A stretch of DNA of 64,000 nt, from contig VIIQ02000089.1 of NCBI GenBank assembly GCA_007449985.2, positions 277,807-341,806 of the forward strand, read 5' to 3'. The stretch comes from Desmodesmus armatus. Taxonomy: Eukaryota; Chlorophyta; Chlorophyceae; Sphaeropleales; Scenedesmaceae. The notes beneath the pieces were generated by a model. It was not told where the DNA came from, searched no databases, and saw only the letters and a program-made list of their open reading frames with translations. Position 1 is the stretch's first letter. Every line of letters starts with the position of its first letter. Both the position numbers and the translations under genes were made by a program. Positions 10,201-19,591 of the stretch are shown one piece after another.

Positions 10201-13200
10201 ACCTTGAAACAAAGATATGAATGAGTGAACAGGTTACTACGCAGATTGGTTCCAAGTGCGTGCCTTGTATGTTTTTTGGGGGGGGGGAGGAGTTAGAGGG
10301 TGGGAGGCGCCTTGACTTGTGTATGGCATGTGTGTCACGCACAAGGCAAGGCACCCCCCCTCCTCTAACTCCCTCCCCCCCCCTCCAATTACCACACACT
10401 GGTGTGCCAGTGCGTGCCTGTTGCCAGGCACATACGCTGCACATAAGGCATACCCAGTGTCAATGCTGCCCAGCCATGCCCCCTCCTTCCCTCCCCCCCC
10501 CCCAAACACCTCAACCTCACACCTTGGTCCTGACCTGCGTGCCTGTTGCCCCAAATATGTTGTGCACAGGGCATATCACACCCGCCGTCATAAAGTTGAA
10601 ACCCCCCCCCCCCCAAAAAACACTGCTGCCAACTTACCTTAGTTCCAACCAATGCGTGCCTGTTGCCTGGTACATACGCTGCGCACAAAGCGTAGCCAGT
10701 GTCAATGCTGCCCAGGCAAGCCCCCTCCCCATCATCCCCCCCCACCACCACCACTATCACATACCTTGGTTCCGACCAGTGCGTGCCTGTTGCCTGGCAC
10801 ATACGCTGCAAACAAGGCATACCCAGTGTCAATGCTGCCCAAGCAGGCCCCCTCCTGCCCCCCCCCCTCCCAAAACACACCCCAACCTCACACCTTGGTC
10901 CTGACCTGCGTGTCTGTTGCCCCAAATATGTTGCAACAGGGCATATCCACCCGACGTCACAAGGTTCAAAAGCCCCCTCTCCCCCCGCGCCCCCCAAAAC
11001 ACCTGCTGCCAACTTACCTTGGTTCCAACCAGTGCATGCCTTTTGCCTGGTACATACGCTGCGCACAAAGCGTAGCCAGTGTCAATGCTGCCCAGGCAAG
11101 CCCCCTCCCCATCATCCCCCCCCACCACCACCACCACCACCACTATCACATACCTTGGTTCCGACCAGTGGGTGTCTGTTGCCGGGCACATACGCTGCAC
11201 ACAAGGCATACCCGGTGTCAATGCTGCCCAGCCGTGCCCCCTCCTCTCCTTCCCCCCCCCCCCAAACACCTCAACCTCACACCTTGGTCCTGACCTGCAT
11301 GCCTGTTGCCCCAAATATGTTGCGCACAGGGCATATCCACCCGACGTCACAAGGTCCAAAAGCCCCCCCCCCCACACCACACAAACAAAAAAAACTGCTG
11401 CCAACTTACCTTGGTTCCGACCAGTGCGTGTCTGTTGCCTGGCACATACGCTGCTCACAAGGCATACCCAGTGCCAATGCTGCACAAGCAGGCCCCCTCC
11501 TCGCCCCCCCCCCCCCCCCAAAACACCCCAACCTCACACCTTGCTTGTGACCTGCGTGTCTGTTGTCCCAAACATGTTGCGCACAGAACATATCCACTTG
11601 CCGTCACAAGGTGGAAAAAGCCCCCCCCCCTTGAAAAAAACTGCTGCCAACTTACCTTGGTACCGACCAGTGCGTGTCTGTTGCCAGGCACATACGCTGC
11701 GCACAGGGCATACCCGGTGTCAATGCTGCCCAGGCAGGCTCCAGTGGTGGGGCTCCACAGCTTGCAGCCAGCATTGCTGCCAGACAGCAGCTGCAGCACA
11801 AGAAGTTGCATCAAAGCACGGGCAGCAGGGACAACGGCAGCAGCGGCAGCAAGACCAGCAAGGGTCGGTAAAAGCAGCTGGTGCAAGTGTTGGGTAGCAT
11901 GACAAGCAAACCTGGGCAGCCAGCATTGCTGCCAGACAACAGCTGCAGCACAAGAGATTGCATCAGCAGGAATGGCAGCAGAAGCAGAAGGGGCAGCAGG
12001 TGATAGAGAGTGCAGCTGGTGCGTGGTGAGCGCTGAGTGCCAGGCAGCCAACACTGGCCCCCTCCCCGCATACACACCCGCATACACACCCGCATACACA
12101 CTGAACATACCAACACCACCCCTCCCCCCTCTCTTGCTCCCCTCCACCCCTGCCCCTCCGTCCCCCCCCCCCCCCCGGGGCACCCCTACCCCCACCCACC
12201 CCCCACCCACCCACCCCACTCAGCACCCCCCCCCCCACACACACACACACCTGTGTGCAATCAGCGCTGAGTGGCAGGCAGCGCACGTCGCCCCCCCCCC
12301 CCCACACACACACACACGCACACACAAGCATGTATCCAAGTACTCCCTCTGTCGACACATACACACATCGTCTGTCATCAAGCTTAGTGTCTAACACACA
12401 CACACTCGCTCTCACCCTCCCCCCCCCCCCCCCCCGGGCTCCCCCCCCCCCCCCCAAAAAACACACACCTGTGTGTCGTCAGCGCTGAGTGCCAGGCAGC
12501 GCACATCACTGCGGTGTCCCTGCAGCTCCAGCCTGCTGCTGACCTCATAGCCACCCCCCTCAGCACTGACATCAACAACCTCAACACTGTTGGTGGACAG
12601 ACCTAGCGCAAGGCTGCCTGCACTCCGCCCCCCCCCCTCACACACACACTCTCCCCCCCCCCCCTACCCCCCACTACCCCCCCCCCCAAACACACACCTG
12701 TGTGTCGTCAGCGCTGAGTGCCAGGCAGCGCACGTCACTGCGGTGTCCCTGCAGCTCCAGCCTGCTGCTGACCTCATAGCCACCCCCCTCAGCACCAACA
12801 TCAACAACCTCGACACTGTTGGTGGACAGACCCAGCGCAAGGCTGCCTGCACTGCCAGCCCTTGGGGCTGCGGGGCTGAAGGCAAAGCTGCGCAGCTTGT
12901 GCTTGAGGGTCATGACAGCCAGGCTGCTGATTTCATCAGATGCCTGCAGGGTAAAGAGGGAGAAAGGCAGAATAAAAGCAGACGTAAAGAGACAGTACAA
13001 GGGTTGTGCTGTGCAGCATTTGACCAAGGGCAGTATGGTCTATACAGCCAGGGTACTAACCTCTCTAGATGAGTCATCCAAAATGACGCATAGATGAGTA
13101 ATACAGACGCATACGGAGCAAAAAGGTCAGGCAGACACCTCAGCTGCCGCTATCAACATCCTGAAACAGCTACTTTTTGGCAAATGCCCAAGGGGGGCGC

Positions 13201-14132
13201 ACCCCCCACCGGCTGGCCACACACAACTCAGTCCAATCACCTGAACTGCCGGGGGCCGGAGCCTAAGCCTCATCGATGAGGGACGCCTAACACGCCTTAT
13301 TCCAGGAGGTGCCCATGCCCGGACCAAACTCGCATGGGAGTCGCACCCATACACCCCCTTCATGTGCTACAGCCTTGACCATGCACACGCAACTGGATAC
13401 ATCAGCCGCCCCAGTGAAGGGGATTGTTGGGCGGGCTGGGATAAGGCAGCTACTAGAGTTTTACCATACACCTACCCACCTGTACCGCAGCCTCCCCTGT
13501 TGCATCGTCGCCCTGCTCTCCACCAGCAGCAGCACCTGCCCCTGCCCCCTTCTTGCCCTCCTTCTCCTTCTTGCGCTTCAGGCGGCGCTTGGCTTTCTTC
13601 AGCGCCTCATCACCACCACGCACACTGCAACAATACAGTAACACAGGACACGTTTGCCCCGTACATAAAACATGGTCCATGCAACATAATCCCCCATACA
13701 AAGATGTTTCCGAACCCCAACCCTCAAGACAGGTGTGGCACTGCTTGCAAGCTGCATTGTTTGGTGTCAATTGTGCACCTGTCAAGATCAAGATTACAAC
13801 CTCACAAGAGGGGGGGGGGGGGTCGCAACCAGCCCCCCCCCCCCCCCGCCCCTTGTTGGGAGGTTGCTAGGCGGGATCAACGTATTGCTGTCGCCGCTGC
13901 TTCTGTGCTGTCATTCCTGATTGCTGCACACATCATGTCCCAATTTACGGAACACTTCATACCTCGGATCACATGACCTGTAACTGCTGCCCCTCACCTG
14001 AACACCTCCAGGCCCTTGCCGGCCCCCATCACTCCCAGCAGATTCCCAGTAACGTTATAACGGATCGACGACACGCGCTCCTGACCCGTGCGCCTCACAG
14101 TGCCCATAGGCACCAGCAGGTCGTGCTGTCGC

Positions 14133-14166
<34 letters not shown>

Positions 14167-16312
14167 CAGCCGCCGCCGCCGCTGCTGCTGCTGCTGCTGC
14201 CAGCAGGGACTCTGGCAGCATCTCGTCATCGTCATCGTCTTGCTGGCCAGCTTGGCTGATAGGATCTGCGGGAGATGGGGGGGCATTGGGGGGGGGGGGC
14301 ATTGGGGGGGGGATTGCAGCGGGGGTGAGGGTGGTGGTGGTGGTGGTGGTGGTGTGTGTGTGTGTGTGGGGGGGGGGGTGTGCGCAACAGGATCACGGAA
14401 GGCAGAGGCTTCGTAATGTATTGAAGCAACACCTCGGTTGCCACTACGGCACAACTACAAGCACATGGGGGCTTCTAAACGCATTACTTGCAGGCTCCAC
14501 ACAATGCAGCAGACTCCACACAAGGCTCCACACAAAGCAGACTCTGCCGTTTCATTGACTGCTGCTCCTCGAATTGATCCCGTATTTTCCCCAGGAACCA
14601 CTTTTAGCAATCGCACGTACCTGCTTGTTCGTCGGGGCGTCGGATCGCGTAAACCCGCAACTCGGCGTCGGTGCATCCCGCCACAAGTCGCTGCTCCTGT
14701 GGGTCTGCATCGAGCGACCAAACCTCGTCCTTGAACCCGATCAGGTCTGGCTGCAATGCTGTAGCACAACGTCCCACACCTAAACGCCGCACCAAAATAC
14801 AGCAGCACAAGATACGTTGCTTTGCTGGTGCGCGTGGCAAGGGGGATTATGACTTTGCACAGCACTCACACGCATGTCACGCATGTATTCCGTACACAGT
14901 CTGGCAAGATAAAGGGGTTTGAACTGAGACAGCCATAGCAGCGTCTTGCTGCAGTGCAGGAGGTTACCTTGACACAGCCGTCCTTGCTGCTGCTGATAAG
15001 CTTGGAGCCCTTGTGCACCAACACCTGCAAACAGTACAGGGGGCCAAGCAGAGAAGCAACGCGGCAGAAGAAGGTGGCGTGGAATGGCTGTGACATACAG
15101 TCAGGTGTGTAGGCACCTTTGAAAGTTCTGGGAAAGCTGCAAGCGTGATGTGGCCAGTGCCACAAACGGTGCCGGTGGTGGTTGGCCATGTAGTACTGCC
15201 TATGCTGCTGTTACGACCCATAGGCCTCACAGCCGGTATGCCGTTCATCCGAATTTATCTTTGTTGCAGCTGCAGACAGAAACACGACTGAAACAACACA
15301 GCTCCATCACACACCGCCGCCTGCTGCTGCTGCTGTTGACCCGCCGCCCCCGACACCCCCCCCCCTTCCCCCACCTTACTCCCCCCCCCCCCAACACACA
15401 CGCACACAGCACCAGCCCCCCCCCCCTAGGCCCCACAGCACCCAACACAATCCACACCCACCAGGTCTGTGATTGCTCCCTTGTGTCCCTTGAACTGCCC
15501 CCCCCCCCCCGCCCAAAAGTCCCCGCCTTCCCCGCCTTACTGCGCGCCCCCCACAGCACCGCCCCCCCCCCCACACACACACAGCACTGAACAGACCAAT
15601 CACCAGGTCTGTGACGGCTCCTTGTGTCCCTTGAACCTGCACCCCCCCCCCCCCAAAAAAGCCACCCCCCTCCCCCTACCCCCAAAGCACCCCCCCCCCC
15701 CCGCGCAGGACCCCTTCAGCACCAAACACTTTACACCCACCAAGTCTGTGATTGCTCCCTTGTGTCCCTTGAACCTGCACAGCCCCGCACCCCCCCCCCC
15801 AGCCTTCACCCTTCCCCCGCCTTACTGCGCTTCCCCCGACAGCACCAGCCCGCCCCCCCAGACACACACAGCACTGACCAGTCCACCCACCCACCAGGTC
15901 TGTGATTGCTCCCTTGTGTCCCTTGAACCTGCACAGCCCCGCCTCGCCCACCACGTCCCACACAACCAGCGTGGTGTCAGCTGATCCTGACGCCAACAGA
16001 GCACCGTCACGGCTGAAACGCAGCGCAGTCACAGAACCTGCAGAAACAAGCAAACAAGTGGACATGTGTGTGAACAGAGAACGTGTGTGTTCAATGAATG
16101 AGTTACATCGTTAGGTGCATGTCATGATGACAGGGTGGGCTCCAACAATGCCTTCCGACATGTCACGCCATTCCACCGCTGCTGTACACAGAACAGATCG
16201 CAACTGCGTACGTGATACTGCTGTAGCACTTATCCAGGCTCACCAACACACCTGAATGGCCAGACAGGGTGACCAGGCAAGTCTGGGACTTGACATCCCA
16301 AATGCGCACCTG

Positions 16313-16398
<86 letters not shown>

Positions 16399-18052
16399 AC
16401 AGCAGCACTGTAACACGACAGGTGCACCTGAAGTTTGTCTACGACGCATGCCAACTATTGTCAACACACCACCAGCCACTGCTCACGGCTTGCAATCCTA
16501 CTTCAACCAACACATAGAGTGCTTGGCACACCTCAGCTGATGGCCCACAACTGTCCCTGCCGCCCACCCCCCAACCCCCACCACCGCTTCCCCCGCTGAC
16601 TGAACACCCCAACACCTCTTCTCCAGCAAGACACACCCAGCTGCGGAAATGCAATAGAAGGCCTGACAAGCTGTTCAGCTCCCGTTACTGTTACTGTTAC
16701 ATGGTTCAGGCTGAGCCTGAACACCCCGTAGGGAACCAACGAGGCTCATGGGGCATCAGCATCATAGAACGCATTTGAATAGACATCGTAGTACTCATCT
16801 GAGAATGCACTGACGAAAAGATCGGACACGTCGGGGGCCTACCCATCCCCAGCAACACCCATGAGGGTATCAGCTTCCTCAGCTGACAGCCCGTCAGCAA
16901 ACAAAACCTCCAATGGAGGGTTGGACCACCGACGCTGGCCACACTCACGCAGAAAGGCACCAACACGATGGGCAGGCTGGTGCATGAAGGACCGCAACTG
17001 GGTTGCAGACACATTGCATGGCAACTCCATCCACCCACCAAAGTCAGCAAAAAGAGCAGCATGCGAGCGCCTCAAAACATCATAAGCCTCACACTCAGCA
17101 ATCATGCTACATTGCAGCCGCTGCTTCCTGCTGCTGGACAACCACCCCCACCCCCACCCCCCTATTTGACTTGGTCAGCCGGTCTGTCTTGAATGCAACC
17201 AGCACTGGAAGCACAACTGCAACCGTTCAACGGCTTCGGAATCTGAACACAGCTGCTGCAAGCTGCTACAGTCACTATTGGATTATAGGATGCACCAGAA
17301 TGTAGCAGTCACTATTCCAGGATAGGATGCACCAATAAGCAGCAAACTGCACCAAGGGATGCAACAGGAAGTAACAAAATTCCACAGTAACCAAAATCAA
17401 CAGTTGGGGAAATGACACTGGATTGTCTGCTGCAGGGCTCACCGTGCCATCTGAGTACCCTGCTGCCAGTTGGCTGCCACTTCCTGGCGACAGTGCGATC
17501 TGGGTGACCTCCGCAGCTGCCTTCGTGCTGCTGCTGCTACTGTTGCTGCTGCTGGCAACTTCAGGTGATAGAGAGGCAGCCTACAGAGAGACACCCAGAG
17601 GAAAAGTGACCTAAGATCGCTTGCGCATACCAGACAGAGGTTGTAGGTCGAGTAAATGAGAACCAGATACATGCTCTAGAAGTCCTTATGGGGTCGCAAC
17701 AGCAGCATGCATGCCTGAGGCTGCCTGCCAGCTGCTGCTGCTGCTGCTGCTGCCAGGGGTCTGATGGCTGCAGCAACGTACCAGAGCTACACAAGCATAC
17801 TTTTCAACATATGGTAACATTATAAAGCTTTCTGCGTGCTTGCTGTAGGCTGCCTATGCCAGGTTGGGCACCGGTGCTGTTGCTGCTACTGCTACTGCTC
17901 ACCAAACTGCCTTGACGTAAGTTCCATATCGCTATGTTCTCCAGGGCGCCCGTGAAAAGCTGCTTTCCAGAAGCATCATAAAGAACATTACAACCGCTTG
18001 CGATCACTCCGAAAGCTGCTGTGTGCTCATATCTCAAGTATGCTTTCACCAT
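2218..18052 (-). CDS. UTP12: UTP12/WDR3, WD40 protein of the small-subunit processome
   Basis: Nucleolar WD40 scaffold of the U3 processome, needed for 18S rRNA maturation. Nineteen exons fit in phase (high to low): 18052-17903, 17520-17443, 16309-16252, 16037-15895, 15024-14968, 14779-14621, 14265-13998, 13624-13480, 12943-12698, 11790-11656, 9803-9677, 9355-9215, 8878-8734, 8116-8008, 6638-6538, 5862-5735, 5339-5005, 4191-3998, 2501-2218. About 1,000 residues result, close to human WDR3 (943). Diagnostic stretches are [10 protein letters not shown] at the start, [67 protein letters not shown], and the UTP12 C-domain ([31 protein letters not shown]). Polyalanine/polyglutamine and Asp tracts lie in exon 7; Lys/Arg-rich exon 8 resembles the WDR3 linker. 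Two one-base losses interrupt the frame, in exon 6 near 14749 and the last exon near 2361; an exon 17/18 phase mismatch may reflect an alternative donor. Confidence 0.93.
2580..3250 (-). repeat. Five tandem echoes of the UTP12 last-exon start
   Basis: On the - strand, copies of the acceptor plus the first 60-80 bases of the last exon ([21 protein letters not shown]) start near 2661, 2790, 2925, 3080 and 3250, upstream of the real exon start at 2501. Each is preceded by a CTG-type trinucleotide tract in the position of the intron polypyrimidine tract. The copies are 80-95% alike by eye, and most retain CAG|GTTGAG. They sit in the last intron and could act as decoy acceptors. Confidence 0.85.
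3560..3900 (-). repeat. Two tandem echoes of the UTP12 exon 18 3' part
   Basis: Copies at about 3563-3660 and 3805-3900 repeat the end of exon 18 ([19 protein letters not shown](L/M)[10 protein letters not shown] plus donor), downstream of the real exon at 3998-4191. C-homopolymers and CACA tracts separate them. The copy at 3563 is still open across the repeated segment. Confidence 0.85.
4191..4222 (-). repeat. CTG tract forming the intron 17 acceptor region
   Basis: About ten CTG units on the coding strand run directly into CAG|G of UTP12 exon 18, replacing a normal polypyrimidine tract. Confidence 0.8.
4525..4925 (-). repeat. Three tandem echoes of the UTP12 exon 17 3' end
   Basis: The exon 17 end ([18 protein letters not shown] plus GTGTGTG donor) recurs near 4866-4922, 4706-4762 and 4533-4580, after the real exon end at about 5005. 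Each copy is followed on the coding strand by GTGTGTG and a G-homopolymer. Confidence 0.85.
5440..5660 (-). repeat. Echoes of the UTP12 exon 16 3' part
   Basis: A close copy at about 5583-5650 repeats [21 protein letters not shown] with its donor. A more diverged copy is at about 5439-5505. The real exon ends at 5735. Confidence 0.8.
5985..6196 (-). repeat. Echoes of the UTP12 exon 16 5' part
   Basis: The acceptor-proximal part of exon 16 (GRDKVL(K/E)YWDMDR) is repeated at about 6143-6195 and, more weakly, at 5987-6032, upstream of the real start at 5862. This exon therefore has echoes on both sides. Confidence 0.75.
7060..7166. repeat. Inverted repeat with 41-base arms in UTP12 intron 14
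   Basis: Arms 7060-7100 and 7126-7166 match with about four mismatches around a loop of 25 bases that itself contains GGGACCCGGG. The core is GGCATGGCTGTTGGGCA. It is a MITE-like or hairpin-RNA-like element. Confidence 0.65.
7178..7890 (-). repeat. Four tandem echoes of the UTP12 exon 14 3' end
   Basis: The exon 14 end ([12 protein letters not shown] plus donor GTGGGC) recurs near 7828-7878, 7588-7635, 7340-7388 and 7178-7225, at intervals of about 150-250 bases. Flanking intronic sequence (the GACCAGTCTGCC context) is repeated too, so the unit is exon end plus intron. Confidence 0.8.
7294..7326. repeat. Interstitial telomere-like TTTAGGG tract
   Basis: Three GGGTTTA units are followed by the inverse CCTAAACCC, a short head-to-head telomere-type motif inside UTP12 intron 14. 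Confidence 0.6.
8391..8635 (-). repeat. Two tandem echoes of the UTP12 exon 13 3' end
   Basis: [14 protein letters not shown] with its GTGTGTG donor (real exon end 8734) recurs at about 8584-8632 and 8393-8440, separated by C/G homopolymers. A weaker echo of the exon 13 start is at about 8988-9035. Confidence 0.8.
10395..11625 (-). repeat. Higher-order tandem array of UTP12 exon 10 echoes
   Basis: Ten echoes of exon 10 lie in intron 10. Six are type A ([26 protein letters not shown]) near 10395, 10636, 10764, 11018, 11154 and 11405. Four are a diverged type B ([19 protein letters not shown]) near 10522, 10893, 11282 and 11538. The block A-A-B repeats with a period of about 382-390 bases (10636/11018, 10764/11154, 10893/11282), so blocks were duplicated after the monomers had diverged. 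Nearly all copies keep the AAG|GT donor context. The real exon is 11656-11790. Confidence 0.85.
12018..12630 (-). repeat. Tandem echoes of the UTP12 exon 9 3' part
   Basis: A long copy (about 12468-12625) repeats [12 protein letters not shown] through LALSADDTQ with the donor. Shorter ones are at about 12247-12295 and 12018-12055. The real exon ends at 12698. Homopolymer C/G tracts and CACA runs separate them. A short echo of the exon 10 start lies at about 11910-11950. Confidence 0.8.
13180..13360 (-). repeat. SINE-like dispersed repeat, copy 1
   Basis: Read on the - strand, this copy contains GGTGCGACTCC (close to the pol III B box GGTTCGANTCC), then TTAGGCGTCCCTCATCGATG, a GGCCCCCGG segment and TGTGTGTGGCCAGCCGGTGG followed by a G-rich then C-rich stretch. 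Related sequence recurs at about 43340-43440, 47390-47480, 51836-51950 and 60418-60540. It lies in UTP12 intron 8. Confidence 0.5.
14125..14205 (-). repeat. Coding trinucleotide tract (polyGln/polyAla) in UTP12 exon 7
   Basis: CTG/CCG-type repeats on the + strand encode, on the - strand, a polyalanine run followed by polyglutamine within UTP12 exon 7, between an Asp-rich segment and [20 protein letters not shown]. Length is likely polymorphic. Confidence 0.75.
15462..15795 (-). repeat. Three tandem echoes of the UTP12 exon 4 3' end
   Basis: [16 protein letters not shown] with its donor (real exon end 15895) recurs at about 15739-15790, 15600-15645 and 15462-15506, in units of about 140-155 bases. 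The units include C-homopolymers and GTGTGTGTGG-type intron starts. Confidence 0.85.
16316..16400 (-). repeat. Long CTG tract next to the UTP12 exon 3 acceptor
   Basis: About 20 uninterrupted and several interrupted CTG units on the coding strand (CAG on +) end just upstream of the CCACAG|GTGCGC acceptor of exon 3. The tract replaces the polypyrimidine tract and is an obvious candidate for length instability. Confidence 0.85.
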
Positions 18053-19591
18053 CGTGTCTCGAGCCCAGTCACCAGCAAGTTGCTTCCTCGTCGAAGTGGG
18101 TTCGCTCAAACTGACAGCATATACCTCTTCTTGCGACCTGAGCCGACCGACACAGTTGGCAACCAATACTACTTTGACCAAGTCAAACTTGGACTGTCAG
18201 GCCTGTTGTGCTGAGTGTTTCTGCACGGACCCACCGTCATTCCACGCTCAACGGTCATTGGAGGGTTCATATGTGAATATGCATCGAATCGCAAGTACTT
18301 GCCGCATGCACACTCAGCCAGCTCAAGCTCCAAACATGCCATGCTGTACACCACCTGAGAGCGCTGGCATCGATGTAAGCAGTGTGCCGCTGAAGGCGAT
18401 AAGGCAGCAGCAAGAAAGAGCCAACATGCCCATAATGAAGTACAGCAACATGAACACACATGCGCAGCCAACCCCATCCATGACATCCACCCATGCATGG
18501 GGTGAATGAACCCCAAGACGATCGCAATGTGCCGAAGGCTCAACAAATAGCACATCACCGTGCAAGCTGAAAGTGGCAAATGACCCACACAAAAGGTGTG
18601 ACCGCAGCGACATGCACTGGTATCGTACAGCTGTGCACAACCGCAATCCTCACAACCGCAACCGACCAACCATATGCATGTCAACTCACCAACACGTCAG
18701 ATGAGGTTGACTGAGCGTGAATTATGGAGATGAAAGGCCAGCAGTCAAAACGTCACGTGCAAGCCATGATCATACTGATATCACTAATATCCATACTCAT
18801 ACTGAATTTATAACTGTCAAAAGGTGACCCCCCCCCCGGGTGGCAGTCTGACACGACAGCTGTCAGCAACTCAGTTGCCAACTGGGCCAGTAGCTGCAGA
18901 GCACACAATGTGTGGCACCCCAAAGCAGTGGATGGGGCCTACAGATGGGACCCACTTGCCAACCACTCAGCCAAAACCTGCTCGCCATCCACCGATTCAG
19001 CTGCAACAGCTGCGTCACCTACACCCGTGGTGTGATCAACAGGCAGCACCTCGCCAGGTGGCCCTGCAACAACTCCCCAGGGGGCTCAACAGCCGCCCGG
19101 GGCAGCAATGGCTCTGTAACACCCCTGTTCCCCTCCGAGGGGAATTTTGGGCCAAAATTGGCTGGCTCTGCAACAACGCCCCCAGTGTGCTCGACATGGG
19201 ATGGTGCCTCTGCAACACCCGCACTGGTAGTGGCCCCACCAAGGTTGAATGGCTCCACAACACCCCCGCTGCGCTCACCAAAGTTGAGTGGCTCTGCAAC
19301 ATCCCTGGTGCCCATGACAGGGGTTGGTGGCTCTGCTACGCCCCCAGTGCCCTCCACATCAAACAGAGGATCTGCTGCGCCCTCAATGTGCTCGACATGT
19401 GATGGTGGCTTTGCAGCAGCCCCAGTGCCCTCGACATTGGACGGTGGCTCTGCATTGCAAACACAGACACCAGACACACACGCTCAGCTCGGAGCAGGTG
19501 GGTGTCTGGTGCCTGTGTTTGCAACCACCACCCCACCCCACCCCACCGGCACCAGCACAATCCTGACACACCCACTGGGTGGTACTCCTAC
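18053..19591. other. Region between the membrane-protein gene and UTP12
   Basis: This is upstream of the UTP12 start and downstream of the membrane-protein stop, so it should hold the UTP12 promoter. No TATA-like or other clear promoter motif was recognised. Its left part (18053-18800) shows no repeats and no recognisable coding. Its right part contains the 19060-19480 degenerate repeat. Confidence 0.5.
19060..19480 (-). repeat. Degenerate minisatellite with a roughly 13-residue period
   Basis: A repeat of roughly 36-39 bases is open on both strands. On the - strand it reads as variants of GTGGVAEPPSHVE. On the + strand it reads GGSATPPVPST-like. Periodicity with open frames suggests former or actual coding, possibly an alternative 3' exon of the acidic-tailed membrane-protein gene, whose predicted stop lies just upstream at 19592. 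No start or splice junction fixes it. Confidence 0.45.

Noticed and set aside
10221..11902. Long + strand open frames rich in Pro, Cys and His across 10.2-11.9 kb
   Set aside because: They are antisense shadows of the UTP12 exon 10 echo array; the repeated CC and CCC tracts keep the + frames open.
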